Part shown: positions 44,505 to 55,314 of the stretch, piece after piece
Numbering within the stretch: position 1 is the stretch's first letter
How the letters are laid out: every line of letters begins with the position of its first letter
DNA from: Nitrosomonadales bacterium
GTDB lineage: Bacteria; Pseudomonadota; Gammaproteobacteria; Burkholderiales; Gallionellaceae
NCBI GenBank assembly: GCA_016177795.1
Contig: JACOUM010000010.1
Coordinates: forward strand, 217,059-281,058
Length of the DNA: 64,000 bases
Reading direction: 5' to 3'
Made by a program: the position numbers and the translations under genes
Notes under the pieces: generated by a model
What the model was told of the DNA's origin: nothing
Databases searched by the model: none
The model's input: only the letters and a program-made list of their open reading frames with translations

Positions 44505-44675
44505 GGGGATTTGCAGTGAAGAAGATAACTAAAGCCGTCTTTGGCTCCGGCCGCCAATTGCCGCGGGCAATCGGCTTAACATCGATGAAACCGATGTTAG
44601 CCTGCACCGAAAACAGCTTTCGTTAACCAAACGCAGGGGAGATTTGCAGTGAAGAAGATAACGAAAGCTGTTTTT
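44505..44675 (+). promoter_or_regulatory. Structured galU leader with 5'-end duplication and hairpins
   Basis: The galU ribosome binding site and first codons (GGGG.., TTGCAGTGAAGAAGATAAC, AAAGC) are present twice, at 44505-44542 and 44636-44675. Three hairpins follow the first copy: 44553-44575 (ATTGCC/GGCAAT), 44573-44602 (TTAACATCG/CGATGTTA) and 44610-44674. The last has perfect 16-base arms, AAAACAGCTTTCGTTA and TAACGAAAGCTGTTTT. Its 33-base loop carries GGGGAG and the GTG start of galU. Ribosomes on the upstream ORF would stop inside the left arm, which would free galU translation. Regulation is inference; the sequence structure is seen directly. Confidence 0.7.
44516..44626 (+). CDS. 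Upstream ORF (36 codons) starting as a copy of the galU N terminus
   Basis: Starting at a GTG preceded by GGGGATTTGCA, it reads [20 protein letters not shown] and ends at TAA 22 bases before the galU start. The first nine codons give the same peptide as GalU apart from the initiator. After that it is unrelated. The stop lies in the left arm of the stem around the galU start. It may be a leader peptide or a leftover of a duplication. Confidence 0.45.
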   Translation: MKKITKAVFGSGRQLPRAIGLTSMKPMLACTENSFR

Positions 44676-45515
44676 CCTGTTGCCGGCCTGGGCAGCCGCT
44701 TTCTTCCGGCCACCAAGGCCAGCCCGAAAGAGATGATGCCGGTGGTGGACAAGCCGCTGATCCAGTATGCGGTGGAAGAGGCGGTGGCGGCGGGCATTAC
44801 CGACATGGTGTTCATCACCGGGCGCAACAAACGCGCCATTGAGGACCATTTCGACACGGCCTACGAGCTGGAAGCGGAACTTGCCGCGCGCGGCAAGCAG
44901 GAACTGCTGGGCATGGTGCGGGAGGTGGTTCCTCGACATGTGAACTGCATTTACATCCGCCAGCCCGAGGCGCTGGGGCTGGGGCACGCCGTGCTGTGCG
45001 CGCAGCCGGTGGTGCAGGACGAGCCGTTCGCGGTGATCCTGGCCGATGACCTGATCGATGGCGAGCCTCCTATTGTCAAGCAGATGGTGGACGTATTCCG
45101 GCGGCACCAGTGTTCGATTCTGGGCGTGCAGAACGTGCCGCGCGAGCAGACAAGGAGCTACGGCATCGTCAGCAGCACCAATCTGGAGCCGGGAGTGGAG
45201 CGGGTCAACGCCATTGTCGAGAAACCCAGGCCGGAAGCGGCGCCCTCCACCCTGGCCGTGGTCGGGCGCTACATTCTGACGCCGCGCATCTTTCATCACC
45301 TGGCCCAGGTGCAGTCCGGCGCGGGCGGCGAGATCCAGTTGACCGACGGCATCGCCGCGCTGATGCAGGAAGAGCAACTGCTGGCCTATCGTTTCAACGG
45401 CATCCGCTATGATTGCGGCGCCAAGCTGGGCTATTTGCAGGCGCAGGTGGCGTTCGGCCTGAGGCATCCGGAATTGCGCGACGAGTTTGCCGCATATCTG
45501 GATAGCCTGAAATAG
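44649..45515 (+). CDS. galU: UTP-glucose-1-phosphate uridylyltransferase
   Basis: GalU makes UDP-glucose for polysaccharide and envelope synthesis. The 288-residue protein has the signature [20 protein letters not shown] and [34 protein letters not shown] and [20 protein letters not shown]. The start is GTG at 44649 with GGGGAG ahead. Length is normal. The unusual leader is described separately. It is divergent from uvrD. Confidence 0.97.
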   Translation: MKKITKAVFPVAGLGSRFLPATKASPKEMMPVVDKPLIQYAVEEAVAAGITDMVFITGRNKRAIEDHFDTAYELEAELAARGKQELLGMVREVVPRHVNCIYIRQPEALGLGHAVLCAQPVVQDEPFAVILADDLIDGEPPIVKQMVDVFRRHQCSILGVQNVPREQTRSYGIVSSTNLEPGVERVNAIVEKPRPEAAPSTLAVVGRYILTPRIFHHLAQVQSGAGGEIQLTDGIAALMQEEQLLAYRFNGIRYDCGAKLGYLQAQVAFGLRHPELRDEFAAYLDSLK

Positions 45516-45518
45516 GGC

Positions 45519-46067
45519 ATGACCATTTCCATTCAGCATGCGCGCGACATCCGGCAACACGCCGAATTGCTGTGCCCGGCGGAGCAGGTGCAGGCATCGC
45601 TGCACAAGGTCGCGCGGCAGATCAATGCCGCGCTGGCGGAAGCGCATCCGCTGGTGTTGTCGGTGATGGGCGGCGCGGTGGTATTCACCGGGCAGTTGTT
45701 GCCGCTGCTCGACTTCCCGCTGGATTTTGATTACGTGCATGTGTCGCGTTATGGCGACGCAAGGCACGGCGGAAAAATGTGCTGGAAGGTCGAACCGCAT
45801 GAAAACGTGCGCGGTCGCGTGGTGCTGGTGCTGGACGATATCCTCGACGAAGGCCATACCCTGGAGGCATTGCGCCGGCGCGTGATGGAACTGGGCGCGA
45901 GCAAATTCTACAGTGCGGTATTGGCCGACAAGCGGCATGGCAGGGCAAAACCGATCCATGCCGATTTTGTCGGGATGGAACTGCCGGACCGTTTTGTGTT
46001 CGGTTATGGCATGGACATCGAAGGAGCGTGGCGCAATCTGCCCGCCATTTATGCAGTGAAGGAGTAG
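45519..46067 (+). CDS. hpt: Hypoxanthine-guanine phosphoribosyltransferase
   Basis: The 182-residue protein has the PRPP-binding loop VVLVLDDILDEGHTLEAL, LVLSVMGGAVVFTGQLLP and VHVSRYGDA. It salvages hypoxanthine or guanine to nucleotides. It begins three bases after galU and precedes the methylthioinosine phosphorylase gene, a sensible pairing because that enzyme releases hypoxanthine. Confidence 0.92.
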   Translation: MTISIQHARDIRQHAELLCPAEQVQASLHKVARQINAALAEAHPLVLSVMGGAVVFTGQLLPLLDFPLDFDYVHVSRYGDARHGGKMCWKVEPHENVRGRVVLVLDDILDEGHTLEALRRRVMELGASKFYSAVLADKRHGRAKPIHADFVGMELPDRFVFGYGMDIEGAWRNLPAIYAVKE

Positions 46068-46127
46068 GGAGTGCGGGCGGTTTGCCCACTCACCACTCAC
46101 CGCAGGCAGTAAAGAAAGGAATATTTT

Positions 46128-46874
46128 ATGTTGGCAATCATCGGCGGTCGCGGCCTGACAGAACTGGCGAGCCTGGAAATCACCCACCGGCAGGTCATGC
46201 GCACGCCTTACGGCGAGCCGTCCGGCGCATTCCTGTTTGGCACGCTGAACCAGCACGAGGTGATTTTCCTGGCGCGCCACGGTTATGGACATACCATTCC
46301 GCCGCACATGGTGAACTATCGCGCCAACCTGTGGGCGCTGCGCGAACAGGGGGTAAGCGGGGTCGTCTCGGTTGCGACAGTGGGCGGTATCCGCGCCGAT
46401 TTGACACCCGGCGTCATCGTCGTGCCCGACCAGATTATCGACTACACCCACGGGCGCGACTCCACCTTCTTCGATACGCGCGACACGCGCTACTCCAATA
46501 TCGATTTTGCGCTGCCTTATAACCCGGAATTGCGCGGCCGCATCTTGCGCGCCGCAAGTCTTGTGCAACAGCCCTGCGTGGATGGAGGCGTGTATGCGGC
46601 GACGCAGGGCCCGCGCCTGGACAGTATCGCGGAAGTTAACCGCTACGAGCGGGACGGCGCGGACATGGTCGGCATGACCGGCATGCCGGAAACCGCACTG
46701 GCAATGGAACTGGAGCTGAAGTATGCGACTCTCGCCGTGGTGGTGAATTACGCGGCGGGACGCGGCGACAGCCAGCAAGGCATCAACCGGGAGCAGGTCA
46801 GCGCCATCGCCAGTGCTGCGGTAGAGCGGGTGCGCAGCATTCTCGAATGTCTGGTGAGCTGCGATGGCAGTTAA
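46128..46874 (+). CDS. S-methyl-5'-thioinosine phosphorylase
   Basis: The 248-residue protein belongs to the MTAP/PNP family: [53 protein letters not shown] and [20 protein letters not shown]. The GMTGMPE string and the neighbouring hpt gene favour methylthioinosine phosphorylase, which releases hypoxanthine for Hpt, over the methylthioadenosine enzyme. AAGAAAGGAA lies before the ATG. Confidence 0.88.
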   Translation: MLAIIGGRGLTELASLEITHRQVMRTPYGEPSGAFLFGTLNQHEVIFLARHGYGHTIPPHMVNYRANLWALREQGVSGVVSVATVGGIRADLTPGVIVVPDQIIDYTHGRDSTFFDTRDTRYSNIDFALPYNPELRGRILRAASLVQQPCVDGGVYAATQGPRLDSIAEVNRYERDGADMVGMTGMPETALAMELELKYATLAVVVNYAAGRGDSQQGINREQVSAIASAAVERVRSILECLVSCDGS

Positions 46875-46900
46875 CAGGAAACCCGCGCAGCGACAAACCG

Positions 46901-46945
46901 TACCCCTCGCCCTTAGGGAGAGGGGGAACGGGGGTGAGGGAACGG
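46901..46945. repeat. CCCTCACC-type palindromic repeat, copy 5 (intergenic)
   Basis: CCCCTCGCCCTTAGGGAGAG followed by GGGGTGAGGGAAC. It lies between the phosphorylase stop and the deformylase start. Confidence 0.7.
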
Positions 46946-46978
46946 GTATGGCGGGTTTTTTCATTAAGGAGACTCGCC

Positions 46979-47512
46979 ATGTCCGTTAGGCCGGTGCTGC
47001 GCATGGGCGATGCGCGGCTGTTGCGGCGCGCCGGACCGGCCGGTGATTTCGGCAGCGCCGCATTGCGCGCCCTGCTGCAGGACATGCGCGACACCATGCA
47101 GGCACTGGATGGCGTCGGGCTGGCCGCGCCGCAGATCGGCGTGAATCTGCGCGTGGTGATTTTCGGCGTGGAGAAATCCCCGCGTTATCCCGATGCGGAT
47201 GCGGTGCCGGAAACCGTGCTGATTAATCCGGTGATTACGCAACTGGACGACGAAATCGAAGATGCCTGGGAAGGTTGCCTGAGCCTGCCCGGCTTGCGCG
47301 GACTCGTGCCGCGCTTCCGGAATATCCGCTATCAGGGTTATGATGAGCAAGGCGCAAAAATCGACCGGACGGTGAGCGGATTTCATGCACGCGTCGTGCA
47401 GCACGAATGCGATCACCTGGACGGCATCCTGTATCCGATGCGCATCCGGGACATCACCCAATTCGGCTATACGGAAGAGCTGTTTCCGGGACAGGCATTG
47501 CAGGACGAATAA
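46979..47512 (+). CDS. def: Peptide deformylase
   Basis: The 177-residue protein has the three family motifs: [19 protein letters not shown] with the metal-binding Cys, and the HEXXH-type [16 protein letters not shown] before the ATG at 46979 supports this start; the longer frame runs back through the repeat. It removes the formyl group from nascent proteins. Its place beside acnA is not with fmt, so this may be a second deformylase in the genome. Confidence 0.94.
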   Translation: MSVRPVLRMGDARLLRRAGPAGDFGSAALRALLQDMRDTMQALDGVGLAAPQIGVNLRVVIFGVEKSPRYPDADAVPETVLINPVITQLDDEIEDAWEGCLSLPGLRGLVPRFRNIRYQGYDEQGAKIDRTVSGFHARVVQHECDHLDGILYPMRIRDITQFGYTEELFPGQALQDE

Positions 47513-47581
47513 CGAGGTACCCCGGACGTTGCAAGTTAGGTATTTTGTAGTCACGCATTCCACCAACACGGAGACTCTGCC

Positions 47582-50437
<2,856 letters not shown>

Positions 50438-50456
50438 GGCGACAGGAGGAAACACC

Positions 50457-51851
50457 ATGCCCAGCAGAACGGAACGCGACTCTTTCGGCCCCATCGAAGT
50501 CCCGGCGGAACGCCTGTGGGGCGCGCAGACGCAGCGCTCGCTGCAATACTTCCGTATCTCGACCGAGCAGATGCCGCCGGAGCTCATCCTCGCGCTGGCG
50601 GCGGTGAAGCGCGCCTGCGCGCTGGCCAGCCATGAACTGGGATTGCTGGACGAGGAAAAGTCCATCGCCATCGTGCAGGCGGCGGACGAGGTGCTGGCCG
50701 GCCAGCACAATCAGGAGTTCCCGCTGTCGGTGTGGCAGACCGGCTCGGGCACGCAGAGCAACATGAACATGAACGAGGTGCTCGCCAACCGCGCCTCGGA
50801 ACTGCTCGGCGGCGCGCGCGGCGAGGCGCGCAAGGTGCATCCCAACGACGAGGTCAATCTCGGCCAGTCGTCCAACGACATCTTCCCCACTGCGATGCAT
50901 GTCGCGGCAGTCGCCGGCATTGCCGGGCAACTGTTGCCGGCGCTGCGTGCGCTGCGCGCGACGCTGGAAAGAAAATCCGCCGCGTTCGGCGGCATCGTCA
51001 AGATCGGCCGCACCCATTTGCAGGATGCCACCCCGCTGACCTTGGGGCAGGAGTTTTCCGGTTATGTCGCGCAACTGCACCACGCGGAAGCGGTGATCTT
51101 TGCCACGCTGGCGCCGCTGCACCAGCTGGCGGTGGGCGGCACCGCCGTCGGCACCGGGCTGAACACCCATGCCGAGTTCGGCGGGCGCGTTGCCGCCGAA
51201 CTGGCGCGCAGCACCGGCCTGCCGTTCAGCAGCGCCGCCAACAAGTTTGCCGCGCTGGCCGCGAACGACGAGCTGGTCGCGGCGCACGGCGCGCTCAAGA
51301 CACTTGCCGCCGCGCTGATGAAAATCGCCAACGACGTGCGCTGGCTGGCCTCCGGCCCGCGCTCCGGGCTGGGCGAGATCAGCATCCCGGAAAACGAGCC
51401 GGGCAGCTCGATCATGCCGGGCAAGGTGAACCCGACCCAGTGCGAGGCGCTGACCATGCTGTGCTGCCAGGTGTTCGGCAACGATGTCGCGATCAATATC
51501 GGCGGCGCCTCCGGCAATTTCGAATTGAACGTGTTCCGCCCGCTGATCGCGCACAACTTCCTGCAGAGCGTGCGCCTGCTGGCCAACGGCATGGCGAGCT
51601 TCGAGGAGCATTGCGTGCGCGGCATCGAGGCCAACCGCGCGCGCATCGCGGAGCAGATGGAGCGCTCGCTGATGCTGGTGACCGCGCTGACCCCGCATAT
51701 CGGCTACGACCGCGCCGCCGAAATCGCCAAGCGCGCCCACCGCGACGGCAGCACGCTGAAGCAGGCGGCGCTGGCATTAGGCTATGTCGCGGAAGCCGAC
51801 TTCGACCTGTGGGTGCGGGCGGCGGAAATGACCCATCCGAAGACAACCTGA
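50457..51851 (+). CDS. fumC: Class II fumarate hydratase
   Basis: The 464-residue protein has [39 protein letters not shown], the [16 protein letters not shown] signature and [19 protein letters not shown]. It hydrates fumarate to malate without an iron-sulfur cluster. GGAGG lies nine bases before the ATG. After its stop comes a hairpin repeat and then the cassette cluster. Confidence 0.97.
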   Translation: MPSRTERDSFGPIEVPAERLWGAQTQRSLQYFRISTEQMPPELILALAAVKRACALASHELGLLDEEKSIAIVQAADEVLAGQHNQEFPLSVWQTGSGTQSNMNMNEVLANRASELLGGARGEARKVHPNDEVNLGQSSNDIFPTAMHVAAVAGIAGQLLPALRALRATLERKSAAFGGIVKIGRTHLQDATPLTLGQEFSGYVAQLHHAEAVIFATLAPLHQLAVGGTAVGTGLNTHAEFGGRVAAELARSTGLPFSSAANKFAALAANDELVAAHGALKTLAAALMKIANDVRWLASGPRSGLGEISIPENEPGSSIMPGKVNPTQCEALTMLCCQVFGNDVAINIGGASGNFELNVFRPLIAHNFLQSVRLLANGMASFEEHCVRGIEANRARIAEQMERSLMLVTALTPHIGYDRAAEIAKRAHRDGSTLKQAALALGYVAEADFDLWVRAAEMTHPKTT

Positions 51852-51869
51852 GAAGGAAGCAGCCTATTA

Positions 51870-51895
51870 CGAAATGCCTATGCATTTCGGCATAT
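51870..51895 (+). repeat. CGAAAT-N6-GCATTTCGGCATAT hairpin repeat, copy 2
   Basis: It shares CGAAAT, a six-base spacer and 14 identical bases with copy 1 at 23287. It lies 19 bases after the fumC stop and may act as a 3'-end hairpin. There is no long T run. The remaining bases to 52127 hold no gene that I can see; a GTTGGGC at 52104 is discussed with the cassettes. Confidence 0.6.
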
Positions 51896-52127
51896 TGTTA
51901 ATGCGGGATTTTATTGTTAGGGTGCGTCCACATGTATTTGGAGTCCCCGTGTTACTTGGATGGGGGTAGAGTGCCACTTTTGATGTGAGGTACCGCCTTG
52001 TTTGCATCATCAAGCCTGTTCAGAATCAATGCGGTAAAGCAAATGCCACAGGATATATGGCAATCCACGCCAGCATATACGGCGTTTTTGCCATCTACTT
52101 CACGTTGGGCATCGCAAAAGGGACGCT

Positions 52128-52751
52128 ATGAATGTCGGTAATTCGGTGCGAAAAGCGATTGACGATTGGGAGGCAGGTGAGGTCGACGCGGCTATGTTGC
52201 ACGCATGTAACGCGATCGATGGGACAGCGAAGAAGGTCTATCCCAACCTCGGAAGTAACGCGCGCTTCACGCAGCTACTTCGTGACAACTACTCGATTCT
52301 CGGCCCTATGGGCATGCCTGGAATCAACCTCGTCGAAACGCGTTTCCCCGTTAAAGTCGAGCGGCCAAAAGCAGCTGGCGGCAAACCGGACCTCGCGGAT
52401 GTAATTTATGGAATTCATCGGTGCAGTCACGGCCACGGAGATGAGCTTCCGAATGGTTTTGAACTGATTCCGGATGCTCGCGGTCCAGCGCGGTTGACGA
52501 GGGTGGAAATCTCTAAGGGAACAATTCAGCTTAGTGACCGCATCATTTTTGGCCTCATAGCAGTTGCGGTCCTTTCACCAGCCAATAAGGGTCAATCGGT
52601 GCCCGACGGCTACTACTTGACGTTCGGAGCCACCGAGAAGCTAATTATTGGCGAATGCTGGGGCCGCGCGGCGGACTTCCCTGCAATTGCGGCACGCGAA
52701 CCGATGCCACTCGTGACAATGGACTTCAAAGAGTGGATGAACGATGTTTAA
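52128..52751 (+). CDS. Hypothetical protein, first cassette
   Basis: The 207-residue protein starts MNVGNSVRKAIDDWEAGEVD and has no signal peptide or clear membrane segment. It carries IDGTAKKVYPNLGSNARFTQ and IYGIHRCSHGHGDELPNGFE, with a His/Cys cluster. I recognise no family. The stop is six bases before the first attC-like site, and the ATG is about 23 bases after the GTTGGGC boundary, the normal layout of a cassette gene. Confidence 0.75.
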   Translation: MNVGNSVRKAIDDWEAGEVDAAMLHACNAIDGTAKKVYPNLGSNARFTQLLRDNYSILGPMGMPGINLVETRFPVKVERPKAAGGKPDLADVIYGIHRCSHGHGDELPNGFELIPDARGPARLTRVEISKGTIQLSDRIIFGLIAVAVLSPANKGQSVPDGYYLTFGATEKLIIGECWGRAADFPAIAAREPMPLVTMDFKEWMNDV

Positions 52752-52757
52752 GGCGCT

Positions 52758-52823
52758 GCCCAACTACTCGCTCCAGCCGACGTCGGCGCTAATGCGCCGC
52801 CACGGCTGAGCGAAGCGTTGGCC
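52758..52823 (+). other. attC-like recombination site 1
   Basis: GCCCAAC at the left and GTTGGCC at the right are the R'' and R' boxes. In between, TCGCT/AGCGA and CAGCCG/CGGCTG pair, giving a folded 66-base hairpin with unpaired bases as in known attC sites. The right box has one mismatch to GTTRRRY. Confidence 0.75.
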
Positions 52824-52829
52824 GTCATG

Positions 52830-53126
52830 TCAGTAGCGTTCCGCCGCCTTCTCGCACACACGGTCGATAAAGTCGTCGCTGAGTTTTGCGGCCAGTGCCA
52901 CGCTCAACCGAGCCTTGATCGCTTCGCCGTGTTCTTCACGCAGCACCGTCCGCGCAATCTCGGCAACGTGGTTCCGCACCACACTTTCAAGCGGGTTGTC
53001 GTAGCCTTTGCTTAGGTTCGCAATCTCCTTCTCCACCGCCTTTTTTACCGCCTCGCCAATCGCCCTATTCAGCACCGCATCAGCCACCAACTTGTTCACC
53101 GCTTCCGGGTCAATCTTCAGTTCCAT
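52830..53126 (-). CDS. Hypothetical protein, second cassette, reversed
   Basis: The 98-residue protein MELKIDPEAVNKLVADAVLN is helical and charged (AVKKAVEKEIANLSKG, EAIKARLSVALAAKLSDDFI). GGAG seven bases before the ATG supports the start. It is read against the direction of the cassettes, which is uncommon but known for cassettes carrying their own promoter. No domain is recognised. Confidence 0.7.
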   Translation of the reverse strand: MELKIDPEAVNKLVADAVLNRAIGEAVKKAVEKEIANLSKGYDNPLESVVRNHVAEIARTVLREEHGEAIKARLSVALAAKLSDDFIDRVCEKAAERY

Positions 53127-53149
53127 TTCGTTCTCCGTAGAAAAATGCC

Positions 53150-53254
53150 GGCCAACCCGGCGTTCGAGCGCACGGGCAACAGCGCGGCTTCTTTTCCAGT
53201 TTCACTCATGGTTTCTCCTCGCGCTGTTTCCCGGTGCTCAACTTTGCGTTAGGT
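53150..53254 (+). other. attC-like recombination site 2
   Basis: GGCCAAC at the left and GTTAGGT at the right (a full match to GTTRRRY) bound a 105-base hairpin. Inner arms AACAGCGCG and CGCGCTGTT pair perfectly, with CGGG/CCCG and GCAC/GTGC further out. Confidence 0.7.
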
Positions 53255-53263
53255 TTCATACCC

Positions 53264-53692
53264 ATGCCGCCCGATCTGCTCGCTGAATTGAGGAAGCTGC
53301 AACACCAGCGCAGCGAGTCGTCGCCTTTCGCAAACCATGTCGAGTTCCATACGTGGGCTGACAAAGTTCTTCCGCTCCTTTCCTTCGATCCGAAGCTGCA
53401 AGGCCGATTTAAGAGCATGGTTAGCGCAACCAAGTCCGCGCGCCTATTCGAGATCAAGCAACAAGAAATTGAAAACATCAACAGTGCAATTGGCATGCTC
53501 AATCAGGCCATCACGTCACTTGAAGTAGTGTCCGTACCACATACCGCAGGTAATCCAACCGCCTCCCCATCCAATGCAATAAAGGAGTGGCATGAGAAAC
53601 CTATCGGCAAAGTCGGTATCGGACTCGCCATTGCCATAATTGCGTTCCTTGCCGTCTACGTCATTAAGAGCCATCTTGGGCTTCCGCTATGA
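53264..53692 (+). CDS. Hypothetical protein with C-terminal membrane helix, third cassette
   Basis: The 142-residue protein starts MPPDLLAELRKLQHQRSESS and has a coiled, charged middle (SARLFEIKQQEIENINSAIG) and one C-terminal membrane helix (GIGLAIAIIAFLAVYVI) with a short tail. The ATG at 53264 is nine bases after the site-2 R' box; the upstream GTG lies inside the attC-like site and is unlikely. No clear ribosome binding site. Family unknown. Confidence 0.7.
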   Translation: MPPDLLAELRKLQHQRSESSPFANHVEFHTWADKVLPLLSFDPKLQGRFKSMVSATKSARLFEIKQQEIENINSAIGMLNQAITSLEVVSVPHTAGNPTASPSNAIKEWHEKPIGKVGIGLAIAIIAFLAVYVIKSHLGLPL

Positions 53693-53699
53693 AAATGAA

Positions 53700-53792
53700 A
53701 CCTAACATGGCGGTCAACCGGACCTGCCGCATCAATCGTTCGTGGTGTCGGAACCGTCTGCGAGCGGCAGGCCGGTTACCTTCACGTTAGTC
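53700..53792 (+). other. attC-like recombination site 3
   Basis: ACCTAAC at the left matches RYYYAAC and GTTAGTC at the right has one mismatch. The arms CTAAC/GTTAG, AACCGG/CCGGTT and CCTGCCGC/GCGGCAGG pair, giving a 93-base hairpin. It begins seven bases after the third cassette ORF. Confidence 0.75.
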
Positions 53793-53834
53793 GTCACGAA
53801 GCAAAAGGGGTCAATTCGGATACGGCAGGAATTG

Positions 53835-53883
53835 CAACAACCCTCAGCAACACCAGCGCCGCACCGCTGCCGCCGTCCCTGGG
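53835..53883 (-). pseudogene. Fragment of the smr 3' end
   Basis: This 49-base stretch matches the 3' end of the intact smr gene near 56106-56153 at about 45 positions, and on the minus strand encodes RDGGSGAALVLLRVV. Sequence on either side is unrelated to smr. It marks a duplication of the smr end at the border of the accessory region. Confidence 0.7.
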
Positions 53884-53896
53884 AGTCGAAGTACCC

Positions 53897-53964
53897 AAGG
53901 TACCGGAGTCGAATTGTTTTGTTAGGGAGGATGAAATGGCTGAAAAAATCGACTCCGGTACCTT
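53897..53964. repeat. Perfect 16-bp inverted repeat with long loop
   Basis: AAGGTACCGGAGTCGA and TCGACTCCGGTACCTT flank 36 bases that hold GGGAGGATGAAATGGC. It lies beyond the smr fragment and before the stop of the zinc-ribbon cyclase gene. TTTTATCCTTTTAT follows on the plus strand, so a terminator role is possible. Confidence 0.6.
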
Positions 53965-53986
53965 TTATCCTTTTATAGGACCAACT

Positions 53987-55114
53987 CTATAACGTCGGAC
54001 TAAAGTAAGACATTCCCAGAACAAAAATATGGATATAAGTTTCATATGCCACAGCCAACAGTGAAAAAACAGAAAGCCCAATCACAAAATTCACTTTGTA
54101 TTTTTCGTGAGCGGTCAATGCGCTTGTATCGAATTGTTGACGCTGTAAATTCCCACGCCTGATTACATACAGGTTGATGATTGCGGCCAACACGGCAAAG
54201 ACCTGCAGAGGGATTCGAATCTGCGCCGCATCAAGCGTATTGAATGCCGGACTAAGTGCACCCATAACTGATCCCAGCCCGAGTGCGATCGCAAGCGGGC
54301 TGAGCGTTATCGCCACAGCGCACGGCGCGCCGAAGATGGTAAACAACACCGTTCCCAAGCCAACTTTTTGCCGCGTGGCTAGCGGGTCGGGTTGCTGGAC
54401 TGAGATCGCAGCATTCTCACGATCCGATTTTCCAATGCGATAAATCTCAACTGGTTCGGCAAATCCGCGCACGTTTAATTCTTCCGGTATCAGATCGGGA
54501 TAATCCTCGGCCACCTGGCTAAAGGCTTTTCCATCCACGATCACCTCACCGGGTTTCGCAAACGTCTCAAGTCGTGAAGCGAGGTTGACCACATCCCCGA
54601 TAGCGGTGTAATCCTTTCGATCTGTCGAACCCAGTCGCCCGACTCGCGCATAACCGGTTGCAATCCCGACCCTCGCCTGCAAATCCAGCCCCAATGCATG
54701 AGAGACCGATTTCAATCCTTCCTGAATGTCCAACGCGGCAGTAGTCGCTCCGCGAGCATGCTTGGCGTTTGGAATCGGAGCATTAAAGATCGCCATGACC
54801 GCATCCCCGATGTATTTATCAATGAACGCATCGTTCTTGATTAACGCATCACTTGCCATCTTGAAGAATGCATTCACAACTTCGTAGCTGCGTTCAGGGC
54901 CCAGGCGGTTAGTCATTTCAGTAAAGTCGGCCAGGTCGGCGAATATCACAGACAATTCGATGACACGCCCCTCCTGCATGTGAGCGCCGCAACGATTGCA
55001 AACATTGGGGTTGTGCATACTCCGCCTGACCCCAAATAAATGGAACAGCAAACCCAGCGGCCCCCCAAGAGTCGTCCCGCATACCAGGCACTCATAAGCC
55101 ATTTTTTTGGTCAT
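53987..55114 (-). CDS. Zinc-ribbon class III cyclase-type membrane protein
   Basis: The 375-residue protein has an N-terminal zinc ribbon (ECLVCGTTLGG, then VCNRCGAHMQEG), a class III nucleotide cyclase domain (ELSVIFADLADFTEMTNRLG, FIDKYIGDAVMAIFNAP, DYTAIGDVVNLASRLETF) with both metal Asp residues, and three C-terminal membrane helices (including GTVLFTIFGAPCAVAITLSP and FVIGLSVFSLLAVAYETYIH). The reaction product, cAMP or otherwise, cannot be told. Upstream, no partner is visible. Confidence 0.87.
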   Translation of the reverse strand: MTKKMAYECLVCGTTLGGPLGLLFHLFGVRRSMHNPNVCNRCGAHMQEGRVIELSVIFADLADFTEMTNRLGPERSYEVVNAFFKMASDALIKNDAFIDKYIGDAVMAIFNAPIPNAKHARGATTAALDIQEGLKSVSHALGLDLQARVGIATGYARVGRLGSTDRKDYTAIGDVVNLASRLETFAKPGEVIVDGKAFSQVAEDYPDLIPEELNVRGFAEPVEIYRIGKSDRENAAISVQQPDPLATRQKVGLGTVLFTIFGAPCAVAITLSPLAIALGLGSVMGALSPAFNTLDAAQIRIPLQVFAVLAAIINLYVIRRGNLQRQQFDTSALTAHEKYKVNFVIGLSVFSLLAVAYETYIHIFVLGMSYFSPTL

Positions 55115-55175
55115 CTGATTCAGATTCTTGTCGACGTTCTGAATAGGGAATCAAAGGGGGGGCGGTTTCGGAATC

Positions 55176-55201
55176 GAGGGGTCAGCGCAACCTGACCCCT
55201 C
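55176..55201. repeat. Strong inverted repeat upstream of the cyclase gene
   Basis: GAGGGGTCAG and CTGACCCCTC are perfect ten-base arms around CGCAAC. It lies in the 200-base gap between two minus-strand genes. No T run follows on the minus strand. Confidence 0.6.
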
Positions 55202-55314
55202 TAATTTCCTTAATTTTGTTGCCCCTCAGCAGATTGGCTGCGTGATTATGAATGGCCAATGTTTGTTGGTGCAGCTTTGTAAGCCCCGCAGCTTCACGGA
55301 GGCTATTTCCCGGA

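Larger units (their letters stand above)
52104..53792 (+). mobile_element. Integron-type gene cassette cluster without integrase
   Basis: Three attC-like sites, all in the same direction, follow three short orphan ORFs (52758-52823, 53150-53254, 53700-53792). A GTTGGGC at 52104 marks a likely first recombination boundary, giving cassettes at about 52105-52817, 52818-53248 and 53249-53786. No integron integrase (intI) is present in this window; fumC is upstream. Such clusters are termed CALINs. The three sites differ in length and sequence, so the cassettes were likely gained from different sources. Confidence 0.75.

Noticed and set aside
44529..46964. 811-codon minus-strand frame over galU, hpt and the phosphorylase
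   Set aside because: It spans three genes with clear motifs on the other strand and reads through intergenic repeats.
51916..51922. GTTAGGG near 51916 and again at 53921 as outer cassette boundaries
   Set aside because: Both differ from GTTRRRY at the last base and I found no pairing left arm for either.
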